64,000 nucleotides of DNA from Haloarcula halophila. GTDB lineage: Archaea; Halobacteriota; Halobacteria; Halobacteriales; Haloarculaceae. Made by a program: the position numbers and the translations under genes. Positions 17,803-26,977 of this stretch are shown piece by piece; position 1 is the stretch's first letter; each line of letters opens with the position of its first letter. The stretch lies in assembly GCF_029278565.1 (NCBI RefSeq), contig NZ_CP119559.1, positions 2,232,001 through 2,296,000 on the forward strand. Reading direction: 5' to 3'. Under the pieces are notes generated by a model. It saw only the letters and a program-made list of their open reading frames with translations. It was not told where the DNA came from and ran no database searches.

Positions 17803-18201
17803 ATGGTTCCCACCCTCCCGAAGAACAAGCTCATGGGCGTCGTCGGGACGCTCTCTTTCGGCCTGCCGGCGCTGTTTGCGATCCTGAATCTCGGCCCGTT
17901 GGTCCCGGCGACGTTCGTCCTCTGTGCGTTCATCCTCCTGCCGCTGATCGGCATTCTCGGCGACGATTTCCCGCTGGTCGAACCCGAGCCAGCGGAGCCG
18001 GAGGACGCAGAAACGCCGGCTACAGACTCCCACGGCGTCGACGACCGGACGGCTTCGAGCGACCGATCTCCACTCGAACAACTCCGGGAACGCTACGCCC
18101 GCGGCGAAGTCAGCGAAGAGGAGTTCGAACGGCGGCTCGAACGGTTGCTGGAGACCGAACACGTCGATACGGAGCGGCCCCGTGACCGCGAGTTCGAGTA
18201 G
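17803..18201 (+). CDS. Small membrane protein with SHOCT domain
   Basis: A 132-residue protein with two hydrophobic helices at about residues 10-55, an acidic linker and a C-terminal SHOCT-type helix pair, PLEQLRERYARGEVSEEEFERRLERL. SHOCT domains are short oligomerisation modules often attached to membrane anchors in haloarchaea. The start at 17803 places the first helix near the N-terminus. Convergent with the acetyltransferase gene, whose stop is adjacent. Confidence 0.85.
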   Translation: MVPTLPKNKLMGVVGTLSFGLPALFAILNLGPLVPATFVLCAFILLPLIGILGDDFPLVEPEPAEPEDAETPATDSHGVDDRTASSDRSPLEQLRERYARGEVSEEEFERRLERLLETEHVDTERPRDREFE

Positions 18202-18705
18202 CTACAGCGATCGCTCCATCTCGTTCTCGGCGCGGTCCCGGGTCGTCGTTTCGAAGCCGACCGAGTCGTACAGCCGCATCGCGATGTGGTTGGTCCGCTC
18301 GACGGCCAGCCAGACGCTGTCCAGCCCCTGCTGTTGGCCGTGGCCGAGCAGCGCCCGGATGAGCTGTGAGCCGATCCCGACCGACTGGTAGCCCGGGTGG
18401 ACGAAGATCGCGAGCTCCGAGGTCCCGTCGTAGGGGACCAACACGGCGTGGCCCACGATCCGGTCGCCGTGCCAGACGACGACGTTGTACCCCTCCGCGA
18501 GCAGATTCCCGATCCACTCGCGGATCTCGTCCTCGTGGCGGGGCGGGAGTCCCTGAGCGCGGGAGTCGGCGTCGAAGTCGGCGTACATCGCCACGAGCGG
18601 CTCCGCGTCCCCGTCGTACGCGTCGATCACCAGGTCCCGCTCGGCTCGATCCGTGAACGCGACCGGTGGGCACGGAAACTCGGGGCTCTCGTCGGCTGTG
18701 GGCAT
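18202..18705 (-). CDS. GNAT family N-acetyltransferase
   Basis: A 167-residue acetyl-CoA-dependent acetyltransferase. The acetyl-CoA binding motif A reads ELAIFVHPGYQSVGIGSQLI (residues 110-130), and the C-terminal motif B includes VERTNHIAMRLYDSVGFE. It has the length of a single-domain RimI-like GNAT, but the substrate cannot be told from sequence. Convergent with the SHOCT gene. Confidence 0.88.
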   Translation of the reverse strand: MPTADESPEFPCPPVAFTDRAERDLVIDAYDGDAEPLVAMYADFDADSRAQGLPPRHEDEIREWIGNLLAEGYNVVVWHGDRIVGHAVLVPYDGTSELAIFVHPGYQSVGIGSQLIRALLGHGQQQGLDSVWLAVERTNHIAMRLYDSVGFETTTRDRAENEMERSL

Positions 18706-18863
18706 CCACGTCCACGTTGGGGAGTCACCGTCCTAAGTGTGGCTGTCGGTTCCCAGCGTCTGCGAACCGCTGTCGGGGGTCGTCGTACCTGCGGGAATCG
18801 ACGAGCGCCCGCCGGAACTCACGCGCCGAGGCCTCCAAGTGACCGGGCTGCCAAACTCCGGTG

Positions 18864-19661
18864 ATGCGTGCCTACCGGATCGCCTACGACGGCCGGCCGT
18901 TCCACGGCTTCCAGCGCCAGCCCGACGTACGGACCGTCGAAGACGAACTGCTGGCTGCACTCTCCCGGCTCGGTGTCGCCGACCAGCGGGTCCCCGAGGG
19001 GTACGCGGCGGCCGGCCGCACCGACGCCGGGGTCTCGGCGCTGGCACAGACCGTCGCTTTCGAGGCACCGGACTGGCTCTCGCCGGCCGCGTTCAACAGC
19101 GAACTCCCGGCGAGCGTCCGTGCGTGGGCCAGCGCGAACGTCCCCGCGTCGTTCCACGCCCAGTACGACGCGACCGAGCGTCGCTACACCTACCACCTCC
19201 ACGCTCCCGACGCCGACGACGAGCGTGCTCGGGCCGCACTCACGGCTCTCTCCGGGGAACAGGACTTCCACAACCTCACGCCCGACGACGAGGGGACCGT
19301 CAGGGAGCTCTCGACCCACCTCTCCCGGGACGGGGAGTTTCTGGTCGTGGCGCTGACCGCCGGCGGGTTCTGCCGGCAGCTCGTCCGCCGCGTCGTCGGG
19401 CTTGTCGCCGAGATCGCCCGCGGCCAACGGGACCTGTCGTTCGCCGACCGGGTCCGCTCAACCGAGTCCTTGGAAGGGCCGGACGGCGTCGCTCCTGCGC
19501 CAGCCCACCCGCTCGTGTTGACCGACGTACTGTACCCGGGCGTCGAGTTCGCGGTCGACGCCGACGCTCGGGAAAGTGCCCGCGAGGTGTTCGCCGATTT
19601 GCGTGCCACGCGAGCCGCTGGTGCCCGCGTCGCCGGGACGATCCGGGACGGGCTGGCGTGA
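18864..19661 (+). CDS. truA: tRNA pseudouridine synthase A
   Basis: A 265-residue TruA-type enzyme forming pseudouridine in the tRNA anticodon stem. The catalytic aspartate is in AAGRTDAGVSALAQTVAF, and RYTYHLH and AGGFCRQLVRRVVGLVAEIA are the other conserved parts. GTG at 18861 could also start translation, but ATG at 18864 directly precedes the first beta strand (RAYRIAYDG). PepF follows 40 bases downstream on the same strand. Confidence 0.94.
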   Translation: MRAYRIAYDGRPFHGFQRQPDVRTVEDELLAALSRLGVADQRVPEGYAAAGRTDAGVSALAQTVAFEAPDWLSPAAFNSELPASVRAWASANVPASFHAQYDATERRYTYHLHAPDADDERARAALTALSGEQDFHNLTPDDEGTVRELSTHLSRDGEFLVVALTAGGFCRQLVRRVVGLVAEIARGQRDLSFADRVRSTESLEGPDGVAPAPAHPLVLTDVLYPGVEFAVDADARESAREVFADLRATRAAGARVAGTIRDGLA

Positions 19662-19701
19662 CCGAGAAAGGCTTACTTCGGGGCCGTCCCTACGCCGGCC
19701 C

Positions 19702-21492
19702 ATGAGTTCGGTACCCGCACGGAGCGACATCGACGAGGAGTACAAGTGGGACCTGGCGTCCCTCTACGCCGACGACGAGGCGTGGGACGCCGCCTTCGAG
19801 GAGGCCGAGGAATTGATCGAAGACCTGGCCGCCTACGAGGGGCGGGCGACCGACGACGCCGCTACCCTCCGGGAGACGCTGGAAACGTACGAGGAGCTGA
19901 TGCGGACCGTCTCGAACGTCTCCGCCTACGCCCGGATGCGTCGGGACGAGGACACGACCGACGACACCTACCAGGCGCTGACGGCTCGGTCGCAGTCGCT
20001 GTCGTCGGACGCCAGTTCGGCCGCATCCTTCCTCGAACCCGAACTCCAGGCACTGGACTGGGCGGAGATCGAGGCGATGATCGAGGAAGAACCGGCGCTT
20101 GCCGACTACGAACACTACTTCGACGACGTCCACCGGATGCGCGACCACACCCGGTCGACCGAGGTCGAGAACCTGCTCGCGGAACTCGGGGAGGTGACCG
20201 GCGCGCCCGGCGAGGTGTACAACATGCTCGCCAACGCCGATATGGAGTTCCCGACCGTCGAGGACCCCGACGGCGACCAGCAACCGATCACGCTCAACAA
20301 CTTCACGACGCTGCAGAAACACCCCGATCGGGAGTTCCGCCGGCGGGTCTACGAGGCCTTCTACGACGAGTGGGAGACGGTGCGCAACGCCGTCGGGACG
20401 GCCTACAAGAACGCCGTCAAGGCCGACGTGAAACTCGCCCAGGCACGGGACTACGACACCGCACGCGAGGCCGCGCTCGACGGCCCGAACGTCCCCGTGG
20501 AGGTGTACGACACGCTCGTCGACACCGTCCACGAGAACCTCGATACGCTCCATCACCACGCCGATCTCAAACGCACGGCGATCGGGGCCGACGAACTCCG
20601 GATGTGGGACCTCTACACCCCGCTGGTCCAGGAAGAGTCTCCCGAGATCGAGTACGAACAGGCCTGCGAGTACGTCACCGAGGCCGTCGCGCCGCTGGGC
20701 CAGGACTACCAGTCCCGACTCGCCGAGGGGCTGGAGTCGCGGTGGGTCGACGTCTACGAGACCAAACACAAGCAGTCCGGCGCTTACTCCGGCGGGACCT
20801 ACGACTCACAGCCGTTCATCCTGATGAACTACCAGGACGACGTCGAGTCGATGTACACGCTGGCGCACGAACTGGGTCACTCGCTGCATTCGGAGTACAC
20901 CAGCGAGGAGCAGCCGTACGTCTACTCGGGCTACGAGATCTTCGTCGCCGAAGTCGCAAGCACCGTCAACGAGACCCTGTTGACCCACCACCTCCTGGAG
21001 ACCGTCGAGGACGAGCGCCTGCGCCGGCACGTCCTCAACGAGTACCTCGAACGGTTCCGGTCGACGCTGTACCGACAGACGATGTTCGCGGAGTTCGAGC
21101 ACCGAACCCACGAGATGGTCGAGGCCGGCGAGCCCCTGACCCCCGACCGGCTCGACGACCTCTACGCCGACCTGAAAGGCGACTACTACGAGCCGGCGGT
21201 GCTCGACGACCGCATCGCTCGTGAGTGGATGCGCATTCCCCACTTCTACCGGGCGTTCTACGTCTACCAGTACGCGACCGGTATCTCCGCGGCAGTCGCT
21301 CTCGTCGACGGCATCTTAGAGGAGGGCGAACCGGCCGCACAGCGATATCTCGACTTCCTCCGCAGTGGCTCCCGACAGTATCCCCTCGAACTGCTGGGTG
21401 AAGCAGGCGTCGACATGGCTAGCCCCGAGCCGGTCCAGTCGGCGCTGGACACCTACAGCGAGTATCTCGACGAGTTCGAACGACTCCTGTAG
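19702..21492 (+). CDS. pepF: Oligoendopeptidase F (M3 family)
   Basis: A 596-residue zinc peptidase that degrades short oligopeptides in the cytoplasm. The zinc motif is LAHELGHSLHSEY with the third ligand region in EIFVAEVASTVNETLL, as in PepF/M3B enzymes. The N-terminal helical domain starts RSDIDEEYKWDLASLYADD. The start at 19702 gives the common family length; the upstream open stretch overlaps truA. Probably co-transcribed with truA, although the functions are unrelated. Confidence 0.94.
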   Translation: MSSVPARSDIDEEYKWDLASLYADDEAWDAAFEEAEELIEDLAAYEGRATDDAATLRETLETYEELMRTVSNVSAYARMRRDEDTTDDTYQALTARSQSLSSDASSAASFLEPELQALDWAEIEAMIEEEPALADYEHYFDDVHRMRDHTRSTEVENLLAELGEVTGAPGEVYNMLANADMEFPTVEDPDGDQQPITLNNFTTLQKHPDREFRRRVYEAFYDEWETVRNAVGTAYKNAVKADVKLAQARDYDTAREAALDGPNVPVEVYDTLVDTVHENLDTLHHHADLKRTAIGADELRMWDLYTPLVQEESPEIEYEQACEYVTEAVAPLGQDYQSRLAEGLESRWVDVYETKHKQSGAYSGGTYDSQPFILMNYQDDVESMYTLAHELGHSLHSEYTSEEQPYVYSGYEIFVAEVASTVNETLLTHHLLETVEDERLRRHVLNEYLERFRSTLYRQTMFAEFEHRTHEMVEAGEPLTPDRLDDLYADLKGDYYEPAVLDDRIAREWMRIPHFYRAFYVYQYATGISAAVALVDGILEEGEPAAQRYLDFLRSGSRQYPLELLGEAGVDMASPEPVQSALDTYSEYLDEFERLL

Positions 21493-21567
21493 GACCCAGG
21501 GGCTCGTAGCCGTTGTTGTGAATCCGTCGCCGCGGTAGTCAGTACAGCCACCAGTGTGCGTGAACGA

Positions 21568-21601
21568 CCCCCGCTACTCGCTTCGTTCGTTGAGGCAGGG
21601 G
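21568..21601. other. Stem-loop resembling an IS200/IS605-type right end
   Basis: CCCCCGC pairs imperfectly with GCAGGGG, with an inner CTC..GAG and the loop GCTTCGTTCGTT; a CTTTTAGCT tract follows. This arrangement resembles the hairpin near the right end of haloarchaeal IS200/IS605 elements as I recall them. No transposase or TnpB reading frame is nearby, so at most this is a remnant. Confidence 0.3.
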
Positions 21602-21755
21602 CTTTTAGCTCCGAGACACGCTCGGCCGTCGTCAGTGGTCCCCAAGAGCCCTATTGTCGGATCGCGCCCGAGAGAGCGGTTCCACGCCACTCGAACCGGG
21701 GTCGGGACGGACCACGAAGGGAGAATTCCGAAGTGAACCGTCGAAACCGGGAGTT

Positions 21756-21851
21756 ACACACGAGTGTAGGGGGTAAAACGGCCGTTCTCACGCGACAAGA
21801 ACCCCCGTAGAGTGCGGTGTGGGCGGTGTACACACGACTGTGATAGGGGGT
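21756..21851. repeat. Pair of near-identical direct repeats upstream of lctP
   Basis: Copy one (21756-21774) and copy two (21830-21851) share ACACACGA, a TGT and AGGGGGT, with a single base change and a three-base insertion in the second. The copies are 74 bases apart, about seven helical turns. They are candidate operator sites. Confidence 0.5.
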
Positions 21852-21950
21852 TCGAGACAGCTCCCGTATCCCGCGAATATGGTCTATTGAAGGCCTCTAA
21901 AAGCCGTCCGTGGATTACCGACACGTCACCGGCGTTTGAACAGTGGGCAG

Positions 21951-21959
21951 GTATATATA
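21951..21959 (+). promoter_or_regulatory. TATA box of the lactate operon
   Basis: GTATATATA centred near 21955 predicts initiation near 21982. That coincides with the ATG at 21983, so the first ORF is expected to be leaderless. Confidence 0.7.
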
Positions 21960-21982
21960 CACCTAATAACATGACACGTTCG

Positions 21983-22135
21983 ATGCTTCGACATAGCAGA
22001 CGTGGCATCGACGGATTCCAGGCGGTACAGCTACTCGAACCGGACGACACGGGAAACTCGCCGATCGTGATCGAACCCGGCTCACCACACGGGGAGACGG
22101 TGACCGGTCGGGTCCCGTCCGTGGAGGCGACCTAG
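21983..22135 (+). CDS. Leaderless 50-residue protein before lctP
   Basis: A 50-residue frame starting MLRHSRRGIDGFQAV, with a middle of LLEPDDTGNSPIVIEPG and a Thr/Val-rich end. The ATG at 21983 is preferred to the one at 21971 because the TATA box predicts transcription starting at 21983. The stop codon is one base before the GTG of lctP, so translation of the two is probably coupled. I do not recognise the protein. It could be a small accessory to the permease, or serve mainly as a translated leader. Confidence 0.6.
   Translation: MLRHSRRGIDGFQAVQLLEPDDTGNSPIVIEPGSPHGETVTGRVPSVEAT
22123..22127 (+). promoter_or_regulatory. Shine-Dalgarno sequence of lctP
   Basis: GGAGG lies nine bases before the GTG at 22137 and inside the end of the upstream small ORF. 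It fixes the GTG as the permease start. Confidence 0.65.
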
Positions 22136-22136
22136 C

Positions 22137-23915
22137 GTGGCAGACCTCACGTTAGCACTGCTGGCGGTACTCCCGCTGGCGGTCATCGGCGTGTTGATGG
22201 TCGGGTTGTACCAGCCGGCCACGCGGACGATGCCGATTGCGTGGGTGATCGCGGCCGTGGTCGCCTTCGTCGGGTGGGAGATGGCGCCGCGGCTCATCGC
22301 CGCCGCGTCGATACGCGGCGCGCTGACGGCGACCCGGATACTCGTCATCGTGTTCGGGGCGATACTCCTGTTGTACACGCTCAAACAGTCCGGTGCGTTC
22401 GAGGTCATCAACGCGGGGTTCTCCTCGATCAGCGACGATCGGCGCGTCCAGGTGGTGTTGCTCTGCTTCCTGATGGGCTCGTTCATCGAGGGCGCGGCCG
22501 GCTTCGGGACCCCGGCGGCCATCGTCGGTCCGCTGCTGGTCGGGCTCGGCTTCCCGCCGCTGGCGGCAGTGGTCGTCGCGCTGACCGGGAACCTGCTCGC
22601 GATCACCTTCGGCGCAGTCGGGACGCCCCTGATCATCGGTCTCCGGGACGTGGTCTTCGCCGAGGGGACGGGGACAGCACAGCAGGTCGTCCAGCAGGGC
22701 GGCTTCGAGAGCGTTGGGGCCTACGTCGCCCAGATCGGCGTCTGGGCGGCGGTCATCCACGCGATCGTTGGGATCGCCGTCCCCTTCATCGGCGTCGCGA
22801 TGATGACCCGCTTTTTCGGCGAGGACCGGTCGATCAAACCCGCGCTGGAGGTGCTCCCGCTGACGCTGTTCGCGTGGGCCGCCTTTGCAGTCCCGTACGT
22901 CGCGACGGCGGTCCTCCTCGGGCCGACGTTCCCGGCGCTGCTGGGTTCGATGGTCGGCCTGCTCGTCGTCACGACGACGCTGCGGGCGGGCTATTTCCTC
23001 CCGGACGAGGAGTGGGACTTCGGTCCCCGAGACCAGTGGCCCGACCACTGGGTCGGGAGCGTCAAGCCCGGACAGGGCGTTGGCACCGGTGGTGGCACCA
23101 GCCGTGAGGGGACCGTCGCCGCGGACGGCGGCGTGGCCACGTTCGAGGACACCCACTCCCAGGACATGTCCCTGGGGATGGCGTGGCTGCCGTACGTCCT
23201 CGTGGCCGCACTGCTGGTCCTGACCCGCGTCGTCGGCCCGGTCCAGGAGTTCCTCTCGACGACCGGCGTGTTCGCCTGGAACAACATCCTGGGCACACCG
23301 TTCTCGGAGGGTGTGGAACTGCTGTATCTCCCCGGGAGCCTCTTCGTGCTGGTGGCGGTCGTCACGTATGCGCTCCACGGGATGAACCGCGAGGAGATCA
23401 CGGATTCGTGGTCGGAAGCGCTCCGCAACATCGCTCCGGCGGTCATCGCGCTGTGGTTCGCGGTCGCGACTGTGATGATCATGCAGCGGACCGGCAGCGC
23501 AGTGGTTCTGGAGGCGGCCCCGGTCGACTCCGGCATGCTCGGCCTGCTCTCGGAGATAACCGCGGACACGACGGGACAGCTCTTCCCGTTCTTCTCCGGG
23601 TTCATCGGCGCGTTCGGCGCGTTCATCGCCGGCTCGAACACGGTCAGTGACATCCTCTTCGGACTCTTCCAGTTCCAGGCCGCACAGCAGATCGGCGCGC
23701 CGACCCAGGTCGTCGTCGCGGCCCAGGCGGTCGGCGGGGCGTTCGGCAACCTCATCTCCATCCACAACGTGGTCGCCGCGCTCACCGTGGTCGGGCTCAT
23801 CGGCGAGGAGGGACGTGTCATCCGACTCGAACTGATTCCGGTGCTGTACTACGGCGTGTTCACGGGGATCGTGACGCTGCTCCTCGCCTACGTCGTCGCG
23901 CCGGGAGCCTTCTAA
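22137..23915 (+). CDS. lctP: L-lactate permease
   Basis: A 592-residue LctP-family transporter with about 12-14 membrane helices that imports lactate (and often glycolate). Family landmarks are EGAAGFGTPAAIVGPLLVGLGF in the first half and FIGAFGAFIAGSNTVSDILFG in the second. The hydrophilic loop around residues 290-335 contains a Gly/Thr-rich insertion. It starts with GTG preceded by a Shine-Dalgarno sequence. The lactate dehydrogenase gene follows 20 bases downstream, making an uptake-and-oxidation operon. Confidence 0.95.
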   Translation: MADLTLALLAVLPLAVIGVLMVGLYQPATRTMPIAWVIAAVVAFVGWEMAPRLIAAASIRGALTATRILVIVFGAILLLYTLKQSGAFEVINAGFSSISDDRRVQVVLLCFLMGSFIEGAAGFGTPAAIVGPLLVGLGFPPLAAVVVALTGNLLAITFGAVGTPLIIGLRDVVFAEGTGTAQQVVQQGGFESVGAYVAQIGVWAAVIHAIVGIAVPFIGVAMMTRFFGEDRSIKPALEVLPLTLFAWAAFAVPYVATAVLLGPTFPALLGSMVGLLVVTTTLRAGYFLPDEEWDFGPRDQWPDHWVGSVKPGQGVGTGGGTSREGTVAADGGVATFEDTHSQDMSLGMAWLPYVLVAALLVLTRVVGPVQEFLSTTGVFAWNNILGTPFSEGVELLYLPGSLFVLVAVVTYALHGMNREEITDSWSEALRNIAPAVIALWFAVATVMIMQRTGSAVVLEAAPVDSGMLGLLSEITADTTGQLFPFFSGFIGAFGAFIAGSNTVSDILFGLFQFQAAQQIGAPTQVVVAAQAVGGAFGNLISIHNVVAALTVVGLIGEEGRVIRLELIPVLYYGVFTGIVTLLLAYVVAPGAF

Positions 23916-23935
23916 CCGACCACGACTCCATTTTT

Positions 23936-26900
23936 ATGGCATACGACTCACGACCCACCGACGGACCCGATCCGTCGACCGACCCGAGTGCGAACTACGA
24001 CTACCGCGGCGGGGAGGAACACCGACCCGACCTCACCGCGGCCCTGACCGCCCGCGTCGACGGCGACGTTCGCTTCGATACGTACACCCGCGAACTGTTT
24101 GCCACCGACGCCAGCGCGTACGAACAGCGTCCGATCGGCGTCGTCTCGCCGCGGTCGGTCGAGGACGTCGTCGCCGTCGTCGAATACTGTGCCGAGCACG
24201 GGGTTCCCGTGCTTCCCCGCGGCGGCGGCACCAGCCTCGCCGGCCAGGCGGTCAACGAGGCGGTCGTCCTGGATTTCAAACGGCACATGGATCGGGTCGT
24301 CTCGGTCGACGCGGACGACGGTCGCGCGAAAGCAGAGGCCGGCATCACGATCGCCCGCCTCAACGACCGTCTCGACCCCCACGGACTGAAGTTCGCGCCC
24401 GACCCCGCCTGGGGGGACAAGAGCGTCCTCGGGGGTGCGATCGGTAACAACACCACGGGCGCTCACTCCCTGAAATACGGGAAGACGGACGCGTACATCG
24501 AGGAGTGCGAGGCCGTCCTCGCCGACGGGACACACACGACGTTTGGCTGGGTCAGCGTCGACGAACTCCAGCGACGGGCCAGAGCGGCAGACGAGGACAG
24601 CGATCTAGAGGGGCGAATCCACGCCGCAGTCGCGCGGATCCTCGCGGAAGACGCCGAGGAGATCGACGAGCAGTACCCCGACCTCAAGCGCAACGTCTCG
24701 GGGTACAACCTCGACGAACTCGTCGACAACGCCAGGGAACGCGGCGAGGTCAACCTCGCACGGCTGCTGGCCGGCAGCGAGGGGACGCTGGCGATCGTCA
24801 CCGCGGCGACGGTCTCGCTCGAACCAGTCCCCCAGTCGACGGCCGTCGTGCTGTTGACCTACGACGACATCCTCGACGCGATGCGTGACGTGGCCCCGAT
24901 CCTCGACCACGACCCCGCCGCCGTCGAGGTGATGGACGACACGCTCTTGGACCTCGCTGCGGACACCGCCGAGTTCGCCGACGTGGTCTCGCTGTTGCCG
25001 GACGGCACCGACTCGACGCTCCTCGTGGAGTTCTACGCCGACTCCCCGGCGGACGCGGAGCGAAAGATCGCCGACCTGCTCGCCGACCGCCTCCCCGGGC
25101 ACGACGCGAGGGCCACCCCGACCCAGGGGGCGGGAGACGTGACAACCGAGCCCGTCCACGCCGTCGACGCGCTGGAGGCCTACGACGCCGACCGCCAGGC
25201 GAAGTTCTGGAAGATGCGCAAGGCCGGCCTCCCGATCCTGCTGTCCCGGACCGGCGACGACAAACACTGGCCGTTCGTCGAGGACACCGCGGTGCCGGCC
25301 CGAAACCTCCCGGAGTACGTCGCCGACATCCAGGCGCTCCTCGACGAGCACGACACGTTCGCCTCCTACTACGCCCACGCCGGCCCCGGCGTCTTGCACA
25401 TCCGGCCGTTGCTGAACCTCAAATCCGAGGACGGTATCGGGACGATGGAGGCCATCTCCGAGGGAATCACCGACCTCGTCGTCGAGTACGAGGGCTCCGT
25501 GTCGGGCGAACACGGCGACGGCCGCGCCCGAACTCAGTGGAACCGGAAACTCTACGGCGAGGACCTCTGGGCGACGTTCCGGGAGCTGAAGACGGCGTTC
25601 GACCCGGACTGGCTCCTCAACCCCGGCAACGTCTGTGGCGACCACGACCCGACCGAGACGCTCCGGTACGACGCCGAGTACACGTTCGATGCGGGGTTCG
25701 AACCGACGCTGAACTGGGATACCGAGAACGGTTTCCAGGGGATGGTCGAACTGTGTCACGGCTGTGCCGGCTGTACCGGCCATCAGGAGACGACCGGCGG
25801 CGTCATGTGTCCGACCTACCGGGCCAGCGAGGAGGAGTTGACGAGTACCCGGGGCCGGGCGAACATGCTCCGGTCGGCGATGGACGGCGACCTGCCCGAC
25901 GACCCGTTCGACGAGGCGTTCGTCACGGAGGTGCTGGACCTCTGTATCGGCTGTAAGGGCTGCAAGAAGGACTGTCCGAGCGGGGTCGACATGGCGAAAC
26001 TGAAAGCCGAAGTCGTCCACGAGCACCACCAGCGGGAGGGGCTCTCTCTGCGGGACAGACTGTTCGCCAACGTGGAGACGGTGCTCTCGCTGGGGAGTAC
26101 GTTCGCCCCCGTCTCGAACTGGCTGATGGACGTTCCGGGCGCGGGACGGCTCGCCGAACGGACCGTCGGGATCAGCAGCGAGCGCACCCTCCCGGGGTTC
26201 CACCGGACGACGTTCCGCGACTGGATGGCCGAGCGCGGCGGGTCCCGTGTCGCCGAACGCGATGCCGACAGGAAGGCGCTGATCCTCGCGGACCCGTACA
26301 CGGACTACTCCCACCCCGACGCGGGGAAAGCGACGGTCCGGGTACTCGAAGCGGCGGGCGTCCACGTCTCGGTCCCCGACGCCGTGACCGACAGCGGGCG
26401 TCCCGCCTTCTCCAAGAGCATGCTCGATCACGCCCGCGAGACGGCCCGCGAGAACGTCGCCGCGCTCGCCCCGCGGATCCGGGAGGGGTGGGACGTCGTC
26501 GCCGTCGAGCCCTCGGACGCGGTCATGTACCAACTGGACTACCGCGACCTGCTCTCGACCGACGACGCCGACACGGTTGCGACGAACACCTACGGCGTCT
26601 GCGAGTATCTCGACACCTACCGCCTGCTCGACGGCGTCGAGTTCGGAGCGACCGAGAGAGCGCTGGCCTATCACGGCCACTGTCACCAGAAGGCCACGAC
26701 GAAAGACCACCACGCGGTCGGGGTGTTGCGCCGGGCCGGCTACGACGTCGACCCGCTCGATTCGGGCTGTTGTGGCATGGCCGGCTCCTTCGGTTACGAG
26801 GCCGAACACTACTCGATGAGCGAGGCCATCGCCGGCGTGTTGGTGGACCAGATCGGGGACTCGCCCGCCCAGCAGGTAGTCGCACCCGGAGCCTCCTGCC

Positions 26901-26977
26901 GGTCACAGCTCGAGGACTTCGGCGAGGACGGCGAGCCACCCCACCCCATCGAGATGGTCGCGGCGGCGCTCGCCTAG
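23936..26977 (+). CDS. FAD-linked D-lactate dehydrogenase fused to an Fe-S/CCG module
   Basis: A 1013-residue fusion. Residues about 50-290 form a VAO/PCMH FAD-binding domain (VPVLPRGGGTSLAGQA), followed by the FAD-oxidase C-terminal domain with EHGDGRARTQWNR. At about 600-700 are two cysteine clusters for iron-sulfur binding (LCHGCAGCTG and LCIGCKGCKKDCPSG). The C-terminal domain has a CCG/HdrB-type motif, DSGCCGMAGSFG, preceded by YHGHCHQK. This is the GlcD+GlpC architecture of membrane-associated D-lactate/2-hydroxyacid dehydrogenases that feed quinones. The position behind lctP makes lactate the likely substrate; the stereoisomer cannot be proven from sequence. Confidence 0.9.
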   Translation: MAYDSRPTDGPDPSTDPSANYDYRGGEEHRPDLTAALTARVDGDVRFDTYTRELFATDASAYEQRPIGVVSPRSVEDVVAVVEYCAEHGVPVLPRGGGTSLAGQAVNEAVVLDFKRHMDRVVSVDADDGRAKAEAGITIARLNDRLDPHGLKFAPDPAWGDKSVLGGAIGNNTTGAHSLKYGKTDAYIEECEAVLADGTHTTFGWVSVDELQRRARAADEDSDLEGRIHAAVARILAEDAEEIDEQYPDLKRNVSGYNLDELVDNARERGEVNLARLLAGSEGTLAIVTAATVSLEPVPQSTAVVLLTYDDILDAMRDVAPILDHDPAAVEVMDDTLLDLAADTAEFADVVSLLPDGTDSTLLVEFYADSPADAERKIADLLADRLPGHDARATPTQGAGDVTTEPVHAVDALEAYDADRQAKFWKMRKAGLPILLSRTGDDKHWPFVEDTAVPARNLPEYVADIQALLDEHDTFASYYAHAGPGVLHIRPLLNLKSEDGIGTMEAISEGITDLVVEYEGSVSGEHGDGRARTQWNRKLYGEDLWATFRELKTAFDPDWLLNPGNVCGDHDPTETLRYDAEYTFDAGFEPTLNWDTENGFQGMVELCHGCAGCTGHQETTGGVMCPTYRASEEELTSTRGRANMLRSAMDGDLPDDPFDEAFVTEVLDLCIGCKGCKKDCPSGVDMAKLKAEVVHEHHQREGLSLRDRLFANVETVLSLGSTFAPVSNWLMDVPGAGRLAERTVGISSERTLPGFHRTTFRDWMAERGGSRVAERDADRKALILADPYTDYSHPDAGKATVRVLEAAGVHVSVPDAVTDSGRPAFSKSMLDHARETARENVAALAPRIREGWDVVAVEPSDAVMYQLDYRDLLSTDDADTVATNTYGVCEYLDTYRLLDGVEFGATERALAYHGHCHQKATTKDHHAVGVLRRAGYDVDPLDSGCCGMAGSFGYEAEHYSMSEAIAGVLVDQIGDSPAQQVVAPGASCRSQLEDFGEDGEPPHPIEMVAAALA

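Larger units (their letters stand above)
21493..21950. other. Long leader region of the lactate locus
   Basis: About 460 bases without a supported gene. It contains a 34-base stem-loop at 21568-21601 resembling insertion-sequence ends, and two near-identical 19-22 base direct repeats (21756-21774 and 21830-21851). It ends at the TATA box at 21951-21959. Confidence 0.6.

Noticed and set aside
21493-21970. A tRNA or small RNA gene in the lactate leader
   Set aside because: Sequences like GGGGTTCGAGAC superficially resemble a T-loop but do not have an acceptor stem, anticodon or matching length.
24605-26809. 734-residue minus-strand frame opposite the lactate dehydrogenase
   Set aside because: GC-rich third-position codons leave the reverse frame open; the FAD and Fe-S motifs on the plus strand make this a shadow.
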